From positions 799,501 to 863,500 of the forward strand of contig CALZFC010000080.1 in assembly GCA_945643635.1 (NCBI GenBank): a stretch of 64,000 nt of DNA, given 5' to 3'. Below, piece after piece: positions 25,309-37,556 of this stretch (within the stretch, counting starts at the first letter, position 1; each line of letters begins with the position of its first letter). A model generated the notes under the pieces. It ran no database searches. It worked only from the letters and a program-made list of their open reading frames with translations, and had not been told where the DNA came from. The DNA is from Allodiplogaster sudhausi. Lineage: Eukaryota; Nematoda; Chromadorea; Rhabditida; Diplogasteridae. The position numbers and the translations under genes are program-made.

Positions 25309-28061
25309 CATGGTAGGGAATGAATGCGGGAAGACGGAAGGAGGCAGTTCGCGGCGAAGTGGAAGTGGCAGTGGAAATAGCATTAGCGGAGAATGAACAG
25401 ATGAATTCTGTGTAGTGAATGCGCTACTCCGCATGCGTACTCGAGTGCGCAACCGGAGAAGCACGGAATGAAGGAGGATGTGGAGGCGGAGAGGGAGTGG
25501 CCAGGGGGAGGGGCGGAGTCTAGCCAGAGCGGGTGGGGAATGAGTGATAGAGAGAGAGCGAGAAAGAGAAAGAGAGAGAGAGAGATAGGGTGACAGACAT
25601 CGAGAGAAGGAGGGAATGGGAGACTTTGACAAATTAGAAGGGAAAAATCAGATCACGAGCTCTCGTCGATATCGCACTTTGTCTTCAAACTTGTTCTTCT
25701 CTCTTTTAAATCTGTTAGAATATGGCACGATTTATAGTGCCATGTAAAAAAATTGCACAAAGAAGAAAAGCCTATAAATATAATGATATTCAAAGTAAAA
25801 CTGTCTACGTTGTCGGATATCGAGAGCATTGCCACGAAAGACCTTTTGTCTCTTCGCACAGAGTAGGTTAGTTCCTTGTTGTAAGAGAGGGACTAAACAT
25901 CAGTCCCGAAATAACTATTTCATATTCAAAAGGGAAGTTTTTGTTCTTAACACATTTCTTCGATCGGGAAGTTAGCTTTAGAGCACTTAAAGTTTTGAAA
26001 ATATCCTAATGGCTGCCATGTTACTTTATTCATTGAACGGTTGATTTTCAAAACTTTTTAGTGGCGTCTTTCCAGCAACACAATTGAAGGAGAATAAAGA
26101 ATTTCATTCGAAACATAGCCACTTTTTGCCTTGTCTGAAATAGAAGCTTTTTCATCTGATGAATGATTATTTCTCAGAATTCCTCGGGATGCAATAAAGA
26201 AAGCTGTCGGATACAATTCAGCCTAATCGCCTCTACTTTTTTCTGACATGAGAGAGATAGTGAAAGAGAGAGAGAGAAAGAAAGAGAGAGAAAGAGAGAG
26301 AGGGAGAGGAGGGAAAGCGTAATGTGGAGACAGAGAGAGTTAGAGACAAGTAGAGATGCTGCAGTTGTAGCAAGGGCGAGAGAAAACCGAAATGTCATAA
26401 TTAACTTTCTCTGCTCTGCATAATGCATCTCAAGTGGAAAAGAGAGTTGGTCGTAGCAAAGTTCTTCTCTGGCGAAAGGCCACTCTCCTTTATTTAGATA
26501 GCGCCTAATGAGATCTCAATGGTTTACAAGTGGATTACCATGTACATATAATAGAGTATGCTCAATCCTTCTTCTAATGGAGACTAATGAGAAAATTGGC
26601 GTTGAGAGGTTCACATCCAAGTAGAAGGCTATCTTTGATCACAATCTTTGATGCAAAAGATTGAATCTGCAGTATTTATTAGCTGTTTGATGAAATGTAG
26701 AAACTAGAAAGAAAAGGAAAACATTTTGTAGAAACGAAAGTAGATATAGTCATTTCTTGAAATTTAGCACGCGGCAAATACTAAGAAAGATAGGCTGGCT
26801 TACACATGTGTATGTATGTACATACATACATATGCTAGCCTCGTATTAGCTACAACGAAAAGTTGAAAAAAATATAATTGTAAGTTCTGTTATCACTTTA
26901 GTTGTTGTTGATAGAACCCGTCGGAATTGTCTTTTTGTGATAATTCGTGCCGTAAGCATGTGGTGGAAAAAGTGAGATCGTGGTAAGACACCAAAAACAT
27001 TTTAGTGGGGGGAAGCCTGCGTGTGAGGCTGTCTTACACCATTTGTAATCCGAGAATTACTCCCTCTCTTACGTGCATTCTAGGTGTAGCAGCGGAATTT
27101 CGAAAGTTTTGTTGACAATTATTGGTTTTTATTTGCAAACAGTAATCATGCATATGTATTATGTATATGGCATAGTTTAATAAAATATAATGCATAATTT
27201 TTAGCCATTGCGCCTATGTTCTCTTACGTTTTCTCGCTTTCATCCTTCATCCATCTATTCTTTTCCGAATTCCTGGAAATATACGCTGACAGACGACTCA
27301 AAGGATCATGAGTTGAAAGAAGAAGAACATTGTTTTGTAACATTTGTAACACTTGAAAGTACAGCACGCATGTGCAAACTATCTTTGTGTATAAATGTGG
27401 CATACTTGAAAAGAATCCTTGGAATTGAGCACTACTAGATGTGAAGATATGTAGATGGACTGGAGGGGAGAGATTGAAGAGTGCTCGGAGACCAACTCGA
27501 GCCATACTCAAGTGTAGTCCGCCAAGTGGTAACATCTAATAATAATTTATCTGCAGTGCAATTAATATTGGCAAAGCTTCTTTTTCCCTTTTTAGATTCT
27601 AAATTTTATTCATTGATTTAACCGCTATCTCGGTTTTACTCTGTTCCTTCCTTCAAAACGGTGAGAACGGTGGGCAGAAAGCGCATTATAAAGCAAAGAA
27701 GCAGCTAGTAATCTTTTATATGGCTGGTAAGATATATTATTTAAAATTTTTGCTTGGTGATTAACATTTTAATGGGTTTCAAGAGAGAAGTCAATTACGA
27801 AATAAATAAATTACTAAAGATTTATATTAATTGAGGCAGTGCCCTTTTTAGCCAGCAACGACAAAAACGTTATTCAGTAATCGCGGAAGACGTTCTGCTA
27901 AGGGAACTCATGCAGCCAATGCAGACTTCAAGATTATACTTCAGCGGAGTAACTCAAATGATGTAGAAAATCAATACAAATTAGATAAATACAAAGAAAT
28001 TTAACTTTTATAAACAGAAGAAGGCTGACTTTGTTTAGTCTCATGATTTACCTCTAACCGA

Positions 28062-28103
<42 letters not shown>

Positions 28104-29286
28104 ATTTCAGTCGTCCTTCGACTGCTCTCACAATGTGCACCCTCGCATTTCTCATCAACATCTTCTTATATTTTAATGAATAGCTAAGGGCGTAAAAAAG
28201 AGAAAGTGCGTCAGTCGGGGATAAAGAAAAATGGCTAGGACGGAAAATTTTTATTTTCAAGAAATTCATATCGCAGTTGGAAAGTTGTCTTTATGAAGTT
28301 AACAGATTAAATGATAATTTATGTATATTTGCATTTCATTGGTTGCAATTTACCAGTGGAAAGAAAGTTAATTTGTCACGCATATGGCAAGAAAATAATG
28401 TGTAAGCCGTTACTGAAGCGAATTTAATTTGGAGCAGTGCGTAAAAATTGGAAGCCGATGAATTTAACGCGAGGGAATTTCCTAGGAAAGATTAAGAATA
28501 TCAGTGTTACAAACATAACTACGAATATTTGAGTTATCCAGTAAAAGCGCAAATTGTCGCATTGTATATTTTATAATTCGATTGCATTTCCTCTTTCTTA
28601 TTAGCGTGCCAGACAAGTTTTGATGGCAACCCCAAGATTAGTCGGAAAAGATAGGTGAACTCAAAATGAATTTAGTTATTTTGCATTTGCAGCTGGTGTT
28701 CCAAAACGCACTATTCATAAAAGTAACAAATGTGAGCCTTGCCAGCAGAATTCGTAAAATTTAGCAATCGATTGTGGAATATCGCGTACCAAAAGAAGTT
28801 TAAGAGCGTTAACTTTTGGGGCGTGGCATTGAAATATTAGCCCGGCTTACTCATAGGCAAGATACATATATAATCTAGAATGCCTGAAGACGGTGAAATA
28901 TTACATATGAATAGGCCATGCATGAGACATAAGGAAATAAATGCAAAGTGATAAGGAAATAATAATAAAGTTGGGTGTAACCATGCAAACCGTCAGGGAT
29001 ACGCCCCGATAAGGAATTCTGGATAAAGAGTGCTTGGCCGTCCGTCATTAGATCAAATGGTATAAAAATACGAAGGGTAAGGATTGTCACTTGGGAACTT
29101 CTAGCTTCTCCACTCTCGCCTTGAATCCCTTGGCAGCGAAACGCAGTGCGCACGCCTTTCGTTGGACTACCCTTTATTAACTGCACATCCATGCACCAGG
29201 GTTAATTGACATAGATGTCATTATTTTGCTTAAAGGTCAGACATACATAAATGACAGAAGATAAGCATGGTTTATTGTCGTTGCAG
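25309..29286. other. Gene-poor region with microsatellites and two possible exons
   Basis: Mostly AT-rich unique sequence. GA tracts occur at 25550-25588 and 26255-26302, and a CT tract at 28067-28101. The CT tract leads into TTTATTTCAG, a good acceptor, followed by a short frame (SSFDCSHNVHPRISHQ) ending in TAA, so a small exon is possible. On the minus strand near 29160-29095 a frame reads ACALRFAAKGFKARVEKLEV to a stop, which looks coding. Neither can be tied to a gene. An 8-bp inverted repeat (GTAAGACA at 26983, TGTCTTAC at 27030) encloses a smaller AGCCT/AGGCT stem. Confidence 0.3.
28067..28101. repeat. (CT)n microsatellite
   Basis: About 17 uninterrupted CT dinucleotides, directly followed by TTTATTTCAG. 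Confidence 0.95.
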
Positions 29287-31682
29287 GAGCTCTCTTCAAG
29301 TGCATCTTCCTTTGCGTGCTCTGCTCACTTCACTATACAGGCGAATATACTTTAAACACATTTATATGTTCATTCTTGCGAATTTTCGCATTGACCAATG
29401 TGTGTATATGTTAATAGCTACATCTTTACAAGAGCCGTCGTTTGCTTAGATGCTGTGGTAATCCTCGGAAAAGTGCGTGTATTCGAACAGAGAGACACCT
29501 TTCCTGGCTATAATGTCAGTTTCTTTAAGCAATATTTTCTCATATTAGCCAGAATCAACGAGAATTGTCCTTCCTAATCATTGAAGATGTTTAGGGGACT
29601 CTCAAAAGCTTTTCTTGCTCGAAAGCATGCGCGCTCTATGTTACTGCAAGAGCAAAGACGCCTATGGACTATCTGAAACTTGTGGTTCTCAGCGGCCCGG
29701 GCCAAGGAGACGTTACGTCAGTGTCTTTTTTCTTTTAGAAACATTTCTCCATCTTTGATTTGCTTATTGTTATTATTATTTGTTGTTTGTATATATTTTT
29801 TTAATGTTTTAACAAGAGTTAATGTCAGAATGGCGACGATTATGGAGAAGATTCTCGATAAAAAGACAGGCTACCTTACGCCGTACTCACTGAAGCCAAG
29901 TGTCCTCTACTATCTTGAGGACAAGCATACTTACCCAGACTGGGATTCCAACCCATTTTTCATTTACGTGTTCGAAGGTAATACATATTCATCAACTCAC
30001 GATCAGATTGTATGATATTCTTTTTCGCTCTCCCCCTTTTTCTTGTCCCTTCCCGCTTCATCACTTTTATTGTTCTTATGCAAATGTAAGTATGTGTATG
30101 TACATAGATGCCTCCACCCCTGTCTACAACGCCTTGTACGCGACGACTGCTTCAAGTCAGAAGTCATCTGCCCTCTCTCTCTTGACTGCAGACGATTGCA
30201 TCACTCTTCGTAGCTTCTCGATCAGCTCAGTCAGTAGCTCCTAACAAAACACTTAAAGACGCAAACCAGGGGCCTAAAAAGCAACAGTAATCCTCAAGAA
30301 AAGGATATGCAAGACGAGAGACGCAGACAGTAATTAAAGTGGATTTAAGCTCCATGGACACCCCTTTAAATAAAGTTGTTAAACATACAAACACAAATTT
30401 TAATCCCAAAATACTAGAAATGAATTAAGGGCGGAAGTGCCCGTCTCTGCGTTGGTGGCAGCGATTGCGGCGGTGGAACGAAGAAGCTGGCGCGAGTGAA
30501 GTTTGTGACTATTCAATCCTTTCCCAACCCCGCTTTCTATCCACGTGTTTTGCAGAACTGACAAATTAATATATGTATGTGGGGTTTTTTTTTGCAGAAC
30601 TTACACCTTAAAACATTTCGCCTTCATACTTTAATTAAGCGAAAAGAACGCGGAAAAGAGCGTGATCAAAGTGCTTGCTCCGCTGGTCTCCGTCATTTTC
30701 TCGAGTACCGGCGCAAAGACCGTCGCTGTCAAGGGCACTGAAGGCTGGTCGTATTCATCCATTTATACTAGTTGAAATAGCCATTTCATGACCTTCCTGC
30801 AGGCCTGAACGGCGAGCTCATTTCGGGTGGCCAGGCCGTTGCGACCTCTCCCGGTTACACCGGCATTCCTAACCTTCTGTTTATCCATTCTCTGCAATCC
30901 GAAAAATTCAACGTCACTTTTAAAGTGCGGTCGTTGGTGGAATTGAATAATTAATTTAATTGTGCTAAAGATGATTAAAGTAGTAGTCAATTGCTTATTT
31001 CGAGTCACTATTAAAGTGTTTATTGTCTTGCTCTTAGGCTACTGACGACGTCCTAATGGACATTGACGTGTATTCTGACGAGGAGAGAGGTTCTCTCCTT
31101 GCTTCCGTTTCCGTCGCATCTCATTCTGGCGAAAGGACGTTCGAAAATGAGTGCGATATTATGTTACAGCATACATGAAAAGGAAAACTTGAAAAATGCG
31201 AGGAGTTCCCAAAGATCTAGGACTGCAAGAATCTTTCATATTTGATTACTTGACTACTTTAGTTTGCTTCAGCATCAGAGGCGAGAGTACGGCTGCTTAC
31301 AAGAACCTGCTCGGCTCGACTGGCAAACTGAGATGGAGGCCGTTCGGCTATGGAAACGTCCTCGTCACTTTCACTGCTGCGGGCACGGGTTAGAAGGAAT
31401 CTTGATGGAATTGAAACGTTAAAAGGGGCTCTTTGAGGGAAAGATGAGTGCTCGTTCCTCTCATTTCATGTACTCACCGTAGAAATCAGATTAAAGAAAA
31501 AAACGTGAACGAGAGCGAATTGAAGTGTTACTTTTGAGCTACTAGTAAAATAAATGTTGGTAGCATTCTTCTTTGAGATCAGCCTATGAACATTATTCAT
31601 ATCTATGAATTATGCAGGTGTCTTCTCTTCGTGGAGCAGTTTATGCATGCTTCTCATCGTCTTTTTCTGGATTCAGAAATGA
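29287..31682 (+). CDS. CUB-like secreted/anchored protein, copy A (11 exons seen)
   Basis: Exons: 29287-29340, 29450-29514, 29595-29722, 29829-29977, 30108-30229, 30430-30500, 30661-30743, 30803-30924, 31038-31150, 31273-31388, 31618-31682. Phases agree throughout and match the paralogue at 32.6-35.0 kb. The first exon seen encodes the signal peptide (ALFKCIFLCVLCSLHYT). The initiating exon, probably just ATGG as in copy B, was not located. Conserved with copy B are CSxxCALY, DVTSV, FYVF-like, DDCITL, CxGGSDC, VIKVLAPLVSV and a CUB-like core VATSPGYTG. The last exon is hydrophobic (LCMLLIVFFW), fitting a GPI-anchor signal or membrane tail. About 363 residues are expected. Nematode CUB-like (DUF141-type) proteins have this layout, and some respond to pathogens; this assignment is from pattern memory. 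The introns after 29340 and 30743 start with GC. Confidence 0.75.
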
Positions 31683-31699
31683 TCATAGATGCCTTATTG

Positions 31700-31705
31700 A
31701 TTAAA
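31700..31705 (+). terminator. Possible poly(A) signal ATTAAA
   Basis: ATTAAA, the common variant signal, lies 17 bp after the stop codon of CUB-like copy A. Confidence 0.35.
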
Positions 31706-32310
31706 GTTACAGTATCCTGATAAACGCTAAGTAAGGAGACTCACATGTACAAACATATGTATGCATATGAAACATATGTACAAAGAGTAAGTTTTGAACG
31801 ATTTCGTAAACTTGAATTTGTTTCAGAATTTTGTCACGGAATTAAGAAATTTAATATTTTTGCAATTTCTGATGAGACAAAAATTCTCTTACTCTACATT
31901 TTGTGGCAACAATTCCGCGACAGAGTAAAATGCTAGGGATAATTTCAAACATTAATTTACAGTTTTTTTAAAATTAATAGTTGTACCCTTATGGTAGAAA
32001 AAAAATATTATATATTGATTTATAATTCCGTCCTTGAAGTTGGCGAATGACAGTGACAGGTGATTTAGTCTCCTTGAAGCGGAAAAGATGCATTGTAATG
32101 TGCTTCAACGACCTGCTTACATACTTGGTCTCTTGATCTGCACGACGTGAAATCAAACATTCGCCCTTGTCTGATAAGCTCGCCACACACAAAGTGGGAC
32201 GATATCGACAGGAAACTGTGCCGTATACGATTGAAGATGGAGACAGAAAGAGATTCTTCTAAAAATTATAGAAAGAAGCAAAAGCACGAGTGTGTAGACG
32301 GCTAAGAAAG

Positions 32311-32400
32311 AAAGAGAGAGAGAGAGCGAGAGAGAGAGAGAGAGAAAGAGAGCGAGAGAGAGAGAGTGAGAGAAAGTTAGACATAGTGAGAGAGAGATAG
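32311..32400. repeat. (GA)n-rich microsatellite
   Basis: GA repeats interrupted by GCGAGA and GAGTGA, lying between the two CUB-like genes. Confidence 0.9.
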
Positions 32401-32622
32401 AAAGTCAAGGGAAATAGACCCAGACAGTCTAGATGATTCAGCCCTAGCCTAGACTCCAGTTCTGATTGAAAACCTGAGCTTTTGAGAGGAGAACTCATCT
32501 AAAGACATGTCAATACAACGTACGTGATAAGTGAGAGTCTTCTTCAGATCCAGGCTTCGCTCTCAGCCCTCAAACATTACGAACATTCTTCAAGTAAGAT
32601 CCAAAGTCGTAGCTTCGTGAAA

Positions 32623-33235
32623 ATGGGTTAGTCGAATGCGGAATTTCTTCCTATTTCAACTATATCGGCCTTATTCAGGAATCCTCGGATGCTGCCTGTG
32701 GGCTCTTCTGTTCTTAGCACACCTCTCACGTCAGTTCATTGAAGCTAATTTCTGACAAAAAAGAATGTCTCTTATAGAAGCCCTGGTGACCATTGGAAAC
32801 GTGCGCGTATTTGACTACTTCGAACTCAAGCCTGAAAGTCCAACGGTTTCTTTTGTTATTTAAATTAGAAAAGTTAAAAAAAAATACATATTTAATATCA
32901 TATATATAAATAGAAGATTGTACATGTACCAACTTTTTATATTGATCCATGCATTTATTGCAAATCCAACTACTTATTATGACATGTATGCACATATGTA
33001 GGTATGTATGTATGTACATCCATACGTGCATAGTATGTACATAAATGGTCCACGATCGAGGTGAAATTCACATGCTCTAACAAATGCGCCCTTTATTTCG
33101 CGGCGAGAGAAAACACTCCTCGGGAATATTTGAGGCAGATCATTTTCAACGATAACACTGCGAGAGACGTAACGTCAGTGTACATCATGGCAAGAACATT
33201 TATATTTAAGCTTATTATTCATTAGTTGATAATTG

Positions 33236-33279
<44 letters not shown>

Positions 33280-35024
33280 CAATTTTGCGTTTGTTAATCA
33301 GGATGGAAGAAATCGTGGACAAGTATCTTTATAACGAGACCGGGTTTCTTTCGCCATACTTTCTCTATTCGAATTCGAAATACTCTCTGACAAACAATAA
33401 TAATCAAGTCAGCGTGAATCATCCGTTCTATGTCTTCATTTTTGACGGTCAGTTTTTGAGTTTTCTCGTTCTCTTCCTTTCTCAGTCAATCGCTCGCTTT
33501 CTCAACAGACCTTGAAGTGACCACCATCTCCGTGTATCATGCTTTCTACGCCTCCACCGCCTCTGCTAATTCGGGTGCAGTTAGTATCGTATCCGCCGAA
33601 GATTGCATCACTCTCCATAACTTCGTCATTAGTGAAGTCAGTCAGTGCATACCACCCCTCAATCTGAATAGAAATCGATCACGAGGAACTTCTCACACGA
33701 GTAAGATCAAGAACTCCATGGTAGACTCCACTGAGAGATGAAGAGAGATCATTCGAAATGCACAGATACTAGCGTGGTGTTCACATTGCGTTGTGTTGAG
33801 GGTGGCACTGCCCTCGTCTGTGCTGGAGGGAGCGACTGCAACGAGGACCTGCAAGGGATCGTCGTTATCGAGTTTGACTTATTTCAGTCATTATGTATAT
33901 CCATGTATATCTTACCGTAATCAATTCATTAATTCAATCTATAAATTTAACTTACCATAGCGTTGTATTTTACATCTAAAATACTATAATATACATATGC
34001 AAAAACATAGTATGTACATACATTTGTACATATTTATAAGTAGCTCCAAATTTCCATTCGTTATTATTGTCGGTCTGCTTTTCAAGAAGAAGGAATTCGG
34101 CAAGTAGCGTGATCAAGGTGCTGGCGCCGTTGGTTTCAGTCCGTTTCTCAAAGAATCTGCCACAGCTTGTCAGCGTCGATGGGAAACAAGGCGAGAAGTT
34201 GTCCCTTCGCTCAGTCAACCTTGAAAACTCTCTTGAATTCTCTGCTATTTTATCTCTAGATAACAATTTCAAAAACTAAATCAAAACTAAATTACAGTAG
34301 TTTTAAGATCAATCGATTTTCAGGGCTGAAGGGCGTGCTAAATGCCGACGGTCTAGCGGTTGCCACGTCTCCGGGATACGCCGGAAACTCCGATTTTCGC
34401 CTCAACCATTATCTCCGCGACCTTCACATCAACGTTACCTTTACTGTTAGTTGATTGTTCTTGATCGCGTTCTTTCCTGTTCTGTGGTATACTTTTGATG
34501 GAATCGTCCAGGCAAGCAGCGACCTCAGCATTGATGTCGCAATGCATTCCTACGATACGGGCAGTGGCCGAATCGCTTCCGTTTCTGTCTCGAGAACTTC
34601 TGGGGAGATGAGCCTCAAGGAATAGTATGTTATTTTCGAAAAGAATGATTTTTTATTACTCAGTTTTGTGTAAAAGTGTTATCTCAATCTACTGTGTGCT
34701 CGACTTGAGCATCTCTGGCACTGCCTCTCAAGCCTATAAGAGTGTGCTCGGCTCGGAAGCCCGCCTCGAGTGGAAACCGGCCACGGCCAGTGCCTTCGCA
34801 CACGGAAACGTCCTTGTCAGCTTCAGGGTCTCCTCTGGGACTGGTCAGACTCAATTCAACTATAAAAGAAATTTGCAAAACAAATCATTTCATTAACAAT
34901 GAATGTTCTATATTCATAAAATGTGAAACCAGTTAAATTTTGAGTCGTTTCAGGTAGGACTTTCACGGCTTCCTCGTTTAGTTTGCTTCTATACATTATC
35001 GTCACTATGTTCTGGATAAAATAA
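32623..35024 (+). CDS. CUB-like secreted/anchored protein, copy B (12 exons)
   Basis: Exons: 32623-32626 (ATGG only), 32679-32729, 32778-32845, 33061-33179 (start uncertain), 33302-33447, 33509-33636, 33801-33871, 34108-34190, 34324-34445, 34512-34624, 34710-34843, 34954-35024; about 369 residues. The signal peptide MGILGCCLWALLFLAHLSQA is followed by an N-terminal region with the same Cys pattern as copy A (CSNKCALY, EDCITL, CAGGSDC), then VIKVLAPLVSV and the CUB-like core VATSPGYAG. It ends in a hydrophobic tail (FSLLLYIIVTMFW) expected for a GPI signal or a single membrane segment. Four internal exons have exactly the same length as in copy A (71, 83, 122, 113 bp), so the pair is a tandem duplication. 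One intron (34191-34323) begins with GC. AATAAA lies 11 bp after the stop. Confidence 0.8.
33239..33278. repeat. (TA)n microsatellite in an intron
   Basis: About 20 TA dinucleotides within the intron preceding the exon at 33302 of CUB-like copy B. Confidence 0.95.
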
Positions 35025-35035
35025 TTTATTTCACA

Positions 35036-35041
35036 AATAAA
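35036..35041 (+). terminator. Poly(A) signal of CUB-like copy B
   Basis: AATAAA 11 bp after the TAA stop, implying a very short 3' untranslated region. Confidence 0.6.
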
Positions 35042-35790
35042 ACGTTTTTTTCGTATCAGTTTTATATGTGATCAAGAAGCAGGTTGATAAGCGTAGCTTG
35101 CTCTGCTGGCTGTAGACGAGGCAAGATTCTGTCTGGGACGGGGAGTAAAAAGACAGGCCGAGAAATACAACAGGAAGCTCACTAAGAGAAAGCCTGAAGA
35201 AAGCGGTACAAAGAAAGCAGCGAGAAGGAAAACATGTGATTAAGCAAATCGGCCCAAAATTGAATGTGGCCGAAAGTCTACGCAAGTTTTAAATATATTC
35301 TGGTAAATATCAGCGTTCAAGTGATAATAATGGTGGCTATAGTGCTAACTATGATTAAGCAGACGATCAGTCAATTTCTCTATATATGTACGTCGATAAT
35401 TTTTCTGTATTTGTCACAAGGGGTTAAATGATTTAAAAAGTACATGTATTCGCAAGCTGTAAACTACTGACCAGAGTGCCCACAAAGTGGACAATTTCAT
35501 TGCGTGTGTGTGTTTTTTTTAATAATCAGCCAGATATTGAGGCTCAAAAGACTAATCGTTGTCGGCATAGCAGCTTGCTCATTTCCGTTGCGACTAAAAC
35601 AGGATATTTTAAATCTTAGATTTATTCGGTTACGGCAACTTATCTCTGAATATCCAGGCCGGAAGAGGAAGATAAACAGCGTCGTACGAGCGTTGAGAAT
35701 TCGGTTTTGATTCGCTTTATTTGTTGATTGGCTCGTTGGATGCAGAGACACGTCTGCATATTTGGCCGAATCTAACCCAGTGCCATGGAC

Positions 35791-35899
35791 TGTGATGGGA
35801 ACAAGTGTACGCTTAAGTCGGTCCGTTAATTATATATCTGTGATCTGATATACATATAATTAACGGATAGACTTAAGCGTTACTTGTTCCTATCGCAAT
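35791..35899. ncRNA. Long imperfect hairpin, microRNA-precursor-like
   Basis: Left arm TGTGATGGGAACAAGT, ACGCTTAAGTC and TCCGTTAATTATAT pairs in order with the right arm ATATAATTAACGGA, GACTTAAGCGT and ACTTGTTCC..TCGCA. About 45 bp pair around a short terminal loop. Differences between the arms are a GT/A bulge, one mismatch, and three positions that remain paired as G-U in RNA. Arm length, small bulges and loop fit a pri-microRNA. A decayed inverted-repeat transposon (MITE) is the main alternative. No homology could be checked. Confidence 0.4.
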
Positions 35900-36218
35900 T
35901 CTGTCGCCATTCCTAGAAGGCTTCATAACTGCAAGAGTGAGAACTTACGTCAAGAATATCATCTTCTGGATGTCATGAAATAGTATGCTGTCAAATGAAA
36001 TGCTGCCTCATTAGGTACCATTTCTGGCTGAAATTCTGCAGCTGTCGCTGTCCAAGTTATACGAACGAGGACACTATCGGTAAATACTGCAAGGGAACAA
36101 GTTGCAGATTTTCAGGTCTTATCATCTTCGGATTCTTATTTCGATGTATGCCGTCTCTTCAAACTGTTCAAAGCTGCTATTAAATGCAGAAAAGGGAGTG
36201 AAAAAGAGAGAAAAATAT

Positions 36219-36256
<38 letters not shown>
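36219..36256. repeat. (GA)n microsatellite
   Basis: Nearly pure GA dinucleotide run of about 38 bp in intergenic sequence. Confidence 0.95.
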
Positions 36257-36257
<1 letters not shown>

Positions 36258-37556
36258 GGGGGCCAAGAGGAATTGGAGCCGTAGTATATCCCTCAAACGG
36301 AAGTAGAACAAAAGCACTCTGCCATCTGATACGGAGAATGAGATTACACGGCAGCGTGGATCACAATCAAATCTGCGTTATGCAGACAGGATAACAAGCT
36401 AATAATGTTAGACGGGGGAGAGTTTATGCGACTTGAAGTGTGATGCATTGCATTGTCCTTTTGTTACAACTAGTACATTTTCAAAGTTCTTACGTGAAAG
36501 GACAAGATCTTTCTATGGGAAGATCAATTTTAGTAGAATGTTGGTTCATTGAAATTATATTTAGAAGTTGGCAGGTGCTCTACACAGCTGCTTTTCAACT
36601 TCATTGAAACATATCGAAATGAAACAATTGTATATGCATAAGATATCTACATGAATAGACATAATAAGTGTTTTTTAACATATTTCTACATAAGCATTAG
36701 TTATCGAAGATTATGGACTTATGTTTTTATCATTTTATTAGAACTTTAATGCTTTGATCAATGCTACGAAATGACGAAGAAAAGCTATTCTAGCGGCTCG
36801 TTTCTCGTGTCTCATTAGGGAAGGAGGTAAGGTAATTGCTCTGAGGCAGAAGAAATTTGGCTTTTGCACACCCCAAGAGCCTGAAGAGGGCAGTCCTTCA
36901 CTTGAAACTGGTGCCATAAAGAGTGAAAACAAAACAATCTCCCTTCAGTGAATGCTATTCGCGTCGTCTGCATATTCCGCAAGCTCTTTGTATGTATGTA
37001 CATAGTAACGTTGTTCCAGTTGCTAGAAATATAAATTCAACGTTGTCACTTGCCACGAAATCCTAAAACTTTATTTGTTATGCCGGTTGCAGAAAAAATA
37101 TGTGGAACGAATATCGCTTACATTAGCAGTCAGTTATAATGTTTAATTGGCAAATCTGCCTGGTGCGGGATTATGATTTGGCCTGAGCAAGGAGAGATAA
37201 GCAACGGTGGACAAGGCCAAGACGACTAAAATAGATTTTGTATCAAAGATAATTTTAAAAATAATTTATTTAAAAATGGCTATCGTAACCGTCAATTGGG
37301 AGCACCATAATCGATTCCAGACGAGGTATTTGGTCAGGCCAACATTATTTACGTCATACGTCTAAGCTTACATTGATGTCAATGTTTGAGATTTTATAAC
37401 AATAAGAGTTTTCTGGCTCACTTTTTATATTTTCAGCATTCATTCAGAAATTTCTACTACTATGATTATTGTTCTAACAGGAATACAGCCATCCACTTTG
37501 TCATGATAATACCCTGAGGCTTTGTTCTCGTATGTTCCAGTATCGTCGAAAGAAAC

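Larger units (their letters stand above)
35042..37556. other. Intergenic region with hairpin and possible exon
   Basis: Contains the long hairpin at 35791-35899 and a GA tract at 36219-36256. An open stretch on the plus strand at 36775-36951 has no ATG but reads plausibly near its end (FGFCTPQEPEEGSPSLETG) to a TGA. A minus-strand frame over the same bases is equally open, so neither is called. Otherwise AT-rich sequence in which I see no gene. Confidence 0.3.
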
